NCBI GenBank assembly: GCA_934091055.1
Contig: CAKOKN010000006.1
Location: 1 to 54,357, forward strand
DNA length: 54,357 bases
Direction of reading: 5' to 3'
DNA from: an uncultured Bacilli bacterium
GTDB taxonomy: Bacteria; Bacillota_I; Bacilli_A; RF39; UBA660
A program made the translations under genes and the position numbers. Position 1 is the stretch's first letter. Every line of letters starts with the position of its first letter. Under the pieces are notes generated by a model. The model was not told the DNA's origin, did not search any database, and saw only the letters and a program-made list of their open reading frames with translations. Shown here piece by piece: positions 50,059-54,357 of the stretch.

Positions 50059-50685
50059 TTAAAATTTACGATAAAGACCAATAGCCTTTCCCAGTATAGT
50101 AACTTCTTTTAAAATAATAGGAAGCATATAATCATTCTCTGGTTGTAGTCTTACATAATCTTGTTCTTTAAAAAATCTCTTAATAGTAACATTATTCTCT
50201 TCATCCATAGCTACTACTATATCACCTTGTTTAGCAGTCTTAGCTCTTTCTACAATTACAATATCTTTATCATATATACCAGCATTAATCATAGAATCTC
50301 CATCAACTCTCAAAGTAAATACTTCTTTCTTCTTTGGTAATAAATACGCAGGTAGACTAATTAATTCATTAGGTACTTCAATAGCTTCAATAGGGTTACC
50401 TGCAGTTACTTTACCTATTAAAGGAACTGAAACAACACCATCACTTTCTTTTTCATATTCATTAGGAACTAATAACTCTAGTAAATGATTACTTCCTTTA
50501 CCCCTTTTTAAATATCCTTTTTCAATAAGTTTATTTACATGTACATGTGCAGTAGCAGGAGAATTTAAATTAAAATTAGCAGCTATCTCTCTAATTGATG
50601 GAGGATACTTTTTACTCGCAGAGAATTTCTTTATATATTCTAATATTTCTTTCTGTCTATTAGTTAACTTTTTATCTTTTACCAT
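50059..50685 (-). CDS. lexA: LexA SOS repressor
   Basis: A 208-residue repressor/autoprotease. Winged HTH at 1-65 (PPSIREIAANFNLNSPATAHVHVNKL), self-cleavage site Ala-Gly in VTAGNPIEA near 95, nucleophile Ser in VDGDSMINAGIYD near 130, general base Lys in NVTIKRFFKE near 167. The ATG at 50685 follows AAAGGAGA; the longer upstream frame has no RBS. A LexA box overlaps the promoter, so it is autoregulated. Confidence 0.97.
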   Translation of the reverse strand: MVKDKKLTNRQKEILEYIKKFSASKKYPPSIREIAANFNLNSPATAHVHVNKLIEKGYLKRGKGSNHLLELLVPNEYEKESDGVVSVPLIGKVTAGNPIEAIEVPNELISLPAYLLPKKKEVFTLRVDGDSMINAGIYDKDIVIVERAKTAKQGDIVVAMDEENNVTIKRFFKEQDYVRLQPENDYMLPIILKEVTILGKAIGLYRKF

Positions 50686-50731
50686 TATATCTCCTTTCTC
50701 ATATAATGGTAACATATAAAATATCAAATGT

Positions 50732-50745
50732 CAAACATATATTCG
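50732..50745 (-). promoter_or_regulatory. LexA (SOS) box over the lexA promoter
   Basis: On the minus strand the 14 bases read CGAATATATGTTTG, matching the Gram-positive consensus CGAACATATGTTCG at 12 of 14 positions. It abuts and overlaps TTGACA, the likely -35 box, with TACCAT 17 bases further on. Confidence 0.8.
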
Positions 50746-50836
50746 TATTATAGTTTACACAAAACAGTAATATTATTAAAAGTTCTTTTCAAAATAAAAA
50801 AAATGTATTATAATAATTACAAGAAGGAAGGGTAGT

Positions 50837-51646
50837 ATGAACGATAGAAAAGCTAAAATGCTCGTAGTAGCTTCAGCAATATTTCTACTTTTAATGGGAG
50901 TAGGAATGTATGCTATGTTTGAAAAACAAGGATATGGTGTTAAGAAAGGAAGTACTTTTGTATCTTATAATATAAAAGATTATATTGAAACAACACCAGT
51001 TATTTATAATGATTATAGTGATGTATTTACTAATATTAATATATCTAAAGTAAATATTAAAAATATTGATAGTGCTAGTACAAAAGCCTTCATCGATAAA
51101 GAAGATGAATTTATAAATTATGTAAATGGTTATTATAGTGAAATAAAAAGTGATATAAAAGAAGACTATACACCAATAAACTCTGCTAGTAGTACTATAA
51201 AAACACAAATAAATGGAACTATATTATCAGTATTTTATGAAATATCATTCTCTTTAGATGAGAACTACTTTGATAATAACATTAGAAACTATATAGTAAC
51301 AACTAATATAGATCTAGGAACAGGTAAAGTATTATCAAATGAAGATCTATTATCTAAATATAATTATGCCAAAAAATATATATCAGAAAAACTATTCGAA
51401 GAAGATGTATTAATACCAAAAGGACAAGTAGTAATAGATAAAAATACTAATATATCTCTTACAAGTTCTGATATTGAAAAGAAAAAGCAAGAGTATGTAA
51501 ATAGAATAATTGATGAATTCGATAATATAATTAGTATATATATAGAAAATAATTCACTAGCATTGGTTTATGATAAAAAAGAATTAAGTAACTTATTCTT
51601 TGATAATAATTTTGATACAGATATTAAAGTTAGATACTTAAAATAG
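50837..51646 (+). CDS. Membrane-anchored DUF3298/RsiV-like protein
   Basis: A 269-residue protein with one N-terminal span (about 7-27) and an external domain. Residues 130-200 (VFYEISFSLDENYF...NIDLGTGKVLSNEDLLSKY) follow the DUF4163/DUF3298 pattern of anti-sigma factor RsiV and deacetylase PdaC, which bind lysozyme or wall fragments in some cases. No sigma-factor gene is adjacent. It is divergent from lexA and shares that intergenic region. RBS AGAAGGAAGGG. Confidence 0.7.
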   Translation: MNDRKAKMLVVASAIFLLLMGVGMYAMFEKQGYGVKKGSTFVSYNIKDYIETTPVIYNDYSDVFTNINISKVNIKNIDSASTKAFIDKEDEFINYVNGYYSEIKSDIKEDYTPINSASSTIKTQINGTILSVFYEISFSLDENYFDNNIRNYIVTTNIDLGTGKVLSNEDLLSKYNYAKKYISEKLFEEDVLIPKGQVVIDKNTNISLTSSDIEKKKQEYVNRIIDEFDNIISIYIENNSLALVYDKKELSNLFFDNNFDTDIKVRYLK

Positions 51647-51675
51647 ATATAAGAGGGTAGGAGGTGAATATTTTT

Positions 51676-52080
51676 ATGGAAGAACAACATAAACAAAAGG
51701 AAATTTATAACATAAGAGTTATACCTTTTTCAAAAGAAATAATTAGAGAAAAGAACGGAAAAAAATCTTCAATAATAGTTAACAATCTATCAAATGAAGA
51801 AATAAGAAATATGTCTTGTGATCCAAGAATGTTATGGAGAAATGCTGACGATGTTTATATTGCAGAAATTCCCCTTGCATATAGAGGAACAGGAGTTAAA
51901 TGGTCACTATACTATGTTTATGATGAGTTAACAGAAGAAGAACAACAAAAATACATTGACAGAGTAACAACAATACCAGTAACTATAAATAGTATCGTAT
52001 CTGTCTATGGAAATATTAAAGCAAAAGAAAAGAAACCAAAAGAGAAAAAAACAAAAGTTAAAACTAAAGTAAGAAAATAA
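51676..52080 (+). CDS. Hypothetical protein with Lys-rich tail
   Basis: A 134-residue soluble protein. The core (YNIRVIPFSKEIIREKNGKK, LSNEEIRNMSCDPRMLWRN, YRGTGVKWSLYYVYDELTEEE) has no motif I recognise. The C-terminus is a (K/E/P)-rich, positively charged stretch KEKKPKEKKTKVKTKVRK that could contact nucleic acid. ATG 51676 follows GGAGGTG. A terminator hairpin at 52078-52110 follows. Confidence 0.6.
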   Translation: MEEQHKQKEIYNIRVIPFSKEIIREKNGKKSSIIVNNLSNEEIRNMSCDPRMLWRNADDVYIAEIPLAYRGTGVKWSLYYVYDELTEEEQQKYIDRVTTIPVTINSIVSVYGNIKAKEKKPKEKKTKVKTKVRK

Positions 52081-52111
52081 GAAGAATTGACTAGAAAATT
52101 CTTCTTTTTTA
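52078..52111 (+). terminator. Terminator after the Lys-rich protein
   Basis: AAGAAGAATT pairs with AATTCTTCTT around GACTAGAA, followed by TTTTAAATT. Confidence 0.8.
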
Positions 52112-52143
52112 AATTATACTTCATATAATTAACTGGTGATAAT

Positions 52144-52755
52144 GTGGAGAGAATAGATGTTAAAAAATATAAAGATATAATAAATAAAAATAGTAGTAAA
52201 AAAAGTAATGATAATAATCTAAAAAAGTATTTTAAGGGCTTAGTAATAAGATTATTAATAGTAGTATTATTATTTTTAACTGCTCTAATAGCCTGTAAAA
52301 GTAATAGTCAAATAAAAGATAAAGTATATAAATATCTATATACTGAAGATATATCTTTTACTAAGATTAAAAAAATATATAATAAATATTTAGGAGGTCT
52401 CCTTCCAATAAAAAAAGAAGTAGATACTGAAAAAGTATTCCAAGAAAAACTAAAATATACCGATTTATCAATATATCAAGATGGCATAAAATTATCCGTA
52501 GGAAATAATTATTTAGTACCTGCTCTACAAGAAGGAATGGTTGTCTTTGTAGGAGATAAGGAAAACTATGGCAACACTATCATAGTAGAAGACTTAGATG
52601 GTGTTAGATATTGGTATGGCAATATAACAACCTCTTCATTAAAACTATATGACTATATCGAAAAAGGATCATTAATAGGTGAAACCTCTACTAATCTATA
52701 TTTAGTATTTAGTAAGGATGATAACTATCTAGATTATGAAAAATATATTAACTAA
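52144..52755 (+). CDS. spoIVFA: SpoIVFA-like protein (degenerate M23 domain)
   Basis: A 203-residue bitopic protein: basic N-terminus, one membrane helix (about 32-50), then an external region ending in an M23/LytM-like domain (VPALQEGMVVFVGDKENYGNTIIVEDLDGVRYWYGNI near 125-165). The zinc-binding His residues of active M23 enzymes are absent, as in SpoIVFA. In B. subtilis SpoIVFA holds and inhibits the SpoIVFB protease in the forespore membrane. It starts at GTG 52144 and overlaps the SpoIVFB gene by 20 bases. Confidence 0.8.
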   Translation: MERIDVKKYKDIINKNSSKKSNDNNLKKYFKGLVIRLLIVVLLFLTALIACKSNSQIKDKVYKYLYTEDISFTKIKKIYNKYLGGLLPIKKEVDTEKVFQEKLKYTDLSIYQDGIKLSVGNNYLVPALQEGMVVFVGDKENYGNTIIVEDLDGVRYWYGNITTSSLKLYDYIEKGSLIGETSTNLYLVFSKDDNYLDYEKYIN

Positions 52756-53506
52756 GATAGAGTTTCACTATACCTATATAATAATGGCTTTAGGTCTTGT
52801 CTTAACAGGACACTTTATAAACCTAATAGTCTTTACTTCTCTAATAATAATTCACGAACTAGGGCACTATATAACTTCAATAATATTTAAATATAAAGTA
52901 GATAAAATAATAATCTACCCTTATGGAGGAGTAACTAAACTAAATACTATTATCAATACTAATATAACTAAAGATCTATTAGTAGCAGTCTCAGGTATTA
53001 TATTTCAAACTCTATACTTTATAATAATCTTCTTTTTATATAAAAATAATATAATAAGAGAGTATACTTATAATCTCTTTCTTTTATATCATAAGAGTAT
53101 GCTCGTCTTTAATCTTTTACCAATACTTCCATTAGATGGAGGAAAGATATTAAACTTAATACTATCTAAAATAATATCATTTAACTTATCTAACAAACTA
53201 ACTATCTATATTTCTCTTATAACAATAATAATATTCCTCCAAAGTAATACTTATCAAAAAAACTATAGTCTCTTATTAACAATAGGAGTACTAATGCAAA
53301 ATATCTATAAATTCTATACTAATATTAACTATATATATAATAGATTTCTCTTAGAAAGATATCTATATAACTTTACATATAAAAGAACAAAACTAATCAA
53401 AGATAAAAATAAAATGTATAAAAATAGAATTCATTTATTTAAGAAAGATAAAAAAATAATCTCAGAAAAAGAATATCTTTCTAATTTTTTTAATAAAAAG
53501 CCTTAA
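52736..53506 (+). CDS. spoIVFB: SpoIVFB-like site-2 intramembrane metalloprotease
   Basis: A 256-residue polytopic M50 protease. The zinc motif HELGH lies in IIIHELGHYITSII near residue 43, and the aspartate motif NLLPILPLDGGKI near 130 supplies the third ligand. In Bacillus it activates pro-SigK in the mother cell. It follows spoIVFA by overlap and precedes rplU-prp-rpmA, the same order as in B. subtilis. The long basic tail (KRTKLIKDKNKMYKNRIHLF) is typical cytosolic extension. Confidence 0.9.
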   Translation: MKNILTKIEFHYTYIIMALGLVLTGHFINLIVFTSLIIIHELGHYITSIIFKYKVDKIIIYPYGGVTKLNTIINTNITKDLLVAVSGIIFQTLYFIIIFFLYKNNIIREYTYNLFLLYHKSMLVFNLLPILPLDGGKILNLILSKIISFNLSNKLTIYISLITIIIFLQSNTYQKNYSLLLTIGVLMQNIYKFYTNINYIYNRFLLERYLYNFTYKRTKLIKDKNKMYKNRIHLFKKDKKIISEKEYLSNFFNKKP

Positions 53507-53511
53507 TTTAT

Positions 53512-53540
53512 TTGACTTTACTTATTATTTATGATAAAAT
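53512..53540 (+). promoter_or_regulatory. Promoter of rplU-prp-rpmA
   Basis: TTGACT at 53512-53517, 17-base spacer, TAAAAT at 53535-53540. Confidence 0.7.
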
Positions 53541-53545
53541 TAGAT

Positions 53546-53635
53546 TGTTTTGAAGACCTCGAGTTGATTATACTCAACCACATCAAAAAGGTATAAGCTC
53601 CATTAGGACACCTTCAGAGTGAGTCTTAAAAATAA
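53546..53635 (+). promoter_or_regulatory. L21 (rplU) mRNA leader
   Basis: The leader holds a GAGTTGA/TCAAC hairpin (53563-53580) with outer pairing of GAAGAC(C) and (G)AGTCTT (53552 and 53623-53628) and an internal ACACCTTCAGAGTG segment. This location and outline fit the Firmicute L21 autoregulatory leader; the exact family model was not checked. Confidence 0.65.
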
Positions 53636-53653
53636 ATGTAAGGAGGTAATAAG

Positions 53654-53950
53654 ATGAAAGCAATTATAGAAACTGGTGGAAAACAATACTATGTTGAAGA
53701 AGGTTCTGTTATCTATGTTGAAAAACTAGATGCTGCTGAAGGAGACAAAGTAGTTTTCGATAAAGTGTTAATGGCTAACGGTGTTGTAGGAAATCCTTAT
53801 GTTGGTACTAAAGTAGAAGGAGTTGTTTTAAAACAAGGAAAACAAAAAAAGATAACTATCTTCAGATATAAACCAAATAAGAAATCTACAAGAGTTAAAA
53901 AAGGACACAGACAACCATATACTAAAGTAGAGATTAAAAAGATCAAATAA
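53654..53950 (+). CDS. rplU: Ribosomal protein L21 (bL21)
   Basis: A 98-residue 50S protein starting MKAIIETGGKQYYVEEG and ending RVKKGHRQPYTKVEIKKI, both diagnostic. RBS AAGGAGGT. First gene of rplU-prp-rpmA. Confidence 0.98.
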   Translation: MKAIIETGGKQYYVEEGSVIYVEKLDAAEGDKVVFDKVLMANGVVGNPYVGTKVEGVVLKQGKQKKITIFRYKPNKKSTRVKKGHRQPYTKVEIKKIK

Positions 53951-53959
53951 GGTGGTTTT

Positions 53960-54274
53960 ATGATTAAAGTAAAACTAGTAAAAGAAAAAGATAATATTAA
54001 AAATATTATCGTTAAGGGACACGCTTTATATGATGATTTTGGAAAAGATATCGTATGCGCAGCATTTAGTTCTACTGTTATAACTTCAGTTAATGCTCTA
54101 TTACTAATCGATAACGAAAGTATAGACTATACTGATAAACAAGGATTAATAATAAATGTTAAAAAAAACGATGTAGTAACAACTAAAATTATCAATAATA
54201 TGATATCTAATTTATATGAATTAGAAAGAGCATATCCTAAAAACATACAAATTAAGGAGGAAAATAATGAATAA
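53960..54274 (+). CDS. prp: Ribosomal-processing cysteine protease Prp
   Basis: A 104-residue protease (YsxB family) that removes the N-terminal extension of L27. Catalytic His in VKGHALYDDFGKD (near residue 21) and Cys in IVCAAFSS (near residue 33) are present. It sits between rplU and rpmA and overlaps the rpmA start by eight bases. Confidence 0.95.
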   Translation: MIKVKLVKEKDNIKNIIVKGHALYDDFGKDIVCAAFSSTVITSVNALLLIDNESIDYTDKQGLIINVKKNDVVTTKIINNMISNLYELERAYPKNIQIKEENNE

Positions 54275-54357
54275 ATTAATGCAATTTAATATACAATTAT
54301 TTGCCCACAAAAAAGGTCAATCATCTACTAGTAATGGAAGAGATTCAGCTGGTAGAA
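54267..54357 (+). CDS. rpmA: Ribosomal protein L27 precursor (partial, cut by window end)
   Basis: The first 30 residues read MNKLMQFNIQLFAHKKGQSS followed by TSNGRDSAGR. The NIQLFA extension before HKKG is the Prp cleavage signal of Firmicute L27; after cleavage HKKG becomes the N-terminus reaching the peptidyl-transferase centre. RBS AAGGAGG. The rest lies beyond the window. Confidence 0.97.
   Translation, partial: MNKLMQFNIQLFAHKKGQSSTSNGRDSAGR

Noticed and set aside
1..54357. Possible Mycoplasma-like code with TGA read as tryptophan, suggested by the extreme AT content
   Set aside because: TGA ends intact genes (for example at 2432), and conserved tryptophans in LeuS, PPDK and L13 are all TGG.
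1..54357. CRISPR array or reverse transcriptase for a local DGR or retron
   Set aside because: No regularly spaced repeats and no YADD-type reverse transcriptase frame were seen in any part of the window.

Overview
The window is strongly AT-rich chromosomal DNA from a Gram-positive (Bacillota) bacterium that uses the standard bacterial code: UGA, UAA and UAG all end genes and tryptophan is UGG. Ribosome binding sites are purine-rich (AGGAGG or AGGTGA) and promoters have TTGACA/TATAAT boxes with 17-base spacers. The gene order SpoIVFA-SpoIVFB-rplU-prp-rpmA, a YlbJ/YlbL pair, an alpha/beta-type small acid-soluble spore protein and a YjcZ-like mini-protein point to a Bacilli-like, probably gut-dwelling lineage that carries sporulation genes. 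The lineage is inferred; no marker here fixes it.

Layout. 1-745: an IS200-type element (TnpA only). 780-9200: tRNA-Arg, a flippase-like membrane protein, a hypervariable surface protein, a degenerate GH31 protein and leuS. 9370-15050: tRNA-Gln, a YjcZ-like mini-gene, gltX, a DUF362 protein, class III fructose-bisphosphatase and a double-HTH regulator. 15150-21400: small membrane proteins, tRNA-Glu, ylbJ and ylbL, tRNA-His, an SDR gene overlapping a PLP lyase-like gene, and a VanY-type peptidase. 21500-28450: mutS, a type IV prepilin, thiI, SASP, an unrecognised small RNA, a TasA-like protein, a tiny ORF with an L27-like N-terminus, and a second surface protein. 28600-35800: thioredoxin-like protein, PH-domain protein, recX, lipoprotein, TasA-like protein, rnhB, and a GspE/PilB ATPase divergent from two pseudopilins. 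35800-37800: an accessory island with a transposase remnant and a HEIFH protein. 37850-44600: tRNA-Ser, uvrC, rplM-rpsI and ppdK. 44600-48500: a decay zone with broken ORF6N, lipase and DUF1016 genes, two tRNAs and orphan genes. 48500-54357: thioredoxin-like protein, ZIP transporter, lexA, envelope proteins, spoIVFA/FB and rplU-prp-rpmA.

How the parts connect. Several genes form a cell-surface theme: two TasA/camelysin-like fibre proteins, two paralogous surface proteins with a lectin/FGE-like C-terminal domain, pseudopilins with their ATPase, two membrane-tethered thioredoxin-like proteins, a VanY peptidase and a flippase. One surface protein (2494-4044) ends in a segment whose base composition and residue choice look like the variable region of a diversity-generating retroelement, although no reverse transcriptase is in the window.

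The strongest unexplained signals are (1) that variable region; (2) a dispersed family of at least 12 intergenic hairpins, in tandem sets of two or three at five loci, with unrelated but self-complementary stems around a constant GCCU...RGUC tip containing a C.U mismatch; (3) a roughly 105-nt orphan RNA with its own consensus promoter and terminator; (4) a tiny ORF with the NIQLFA processing motif of L27 beside a G8 tract.
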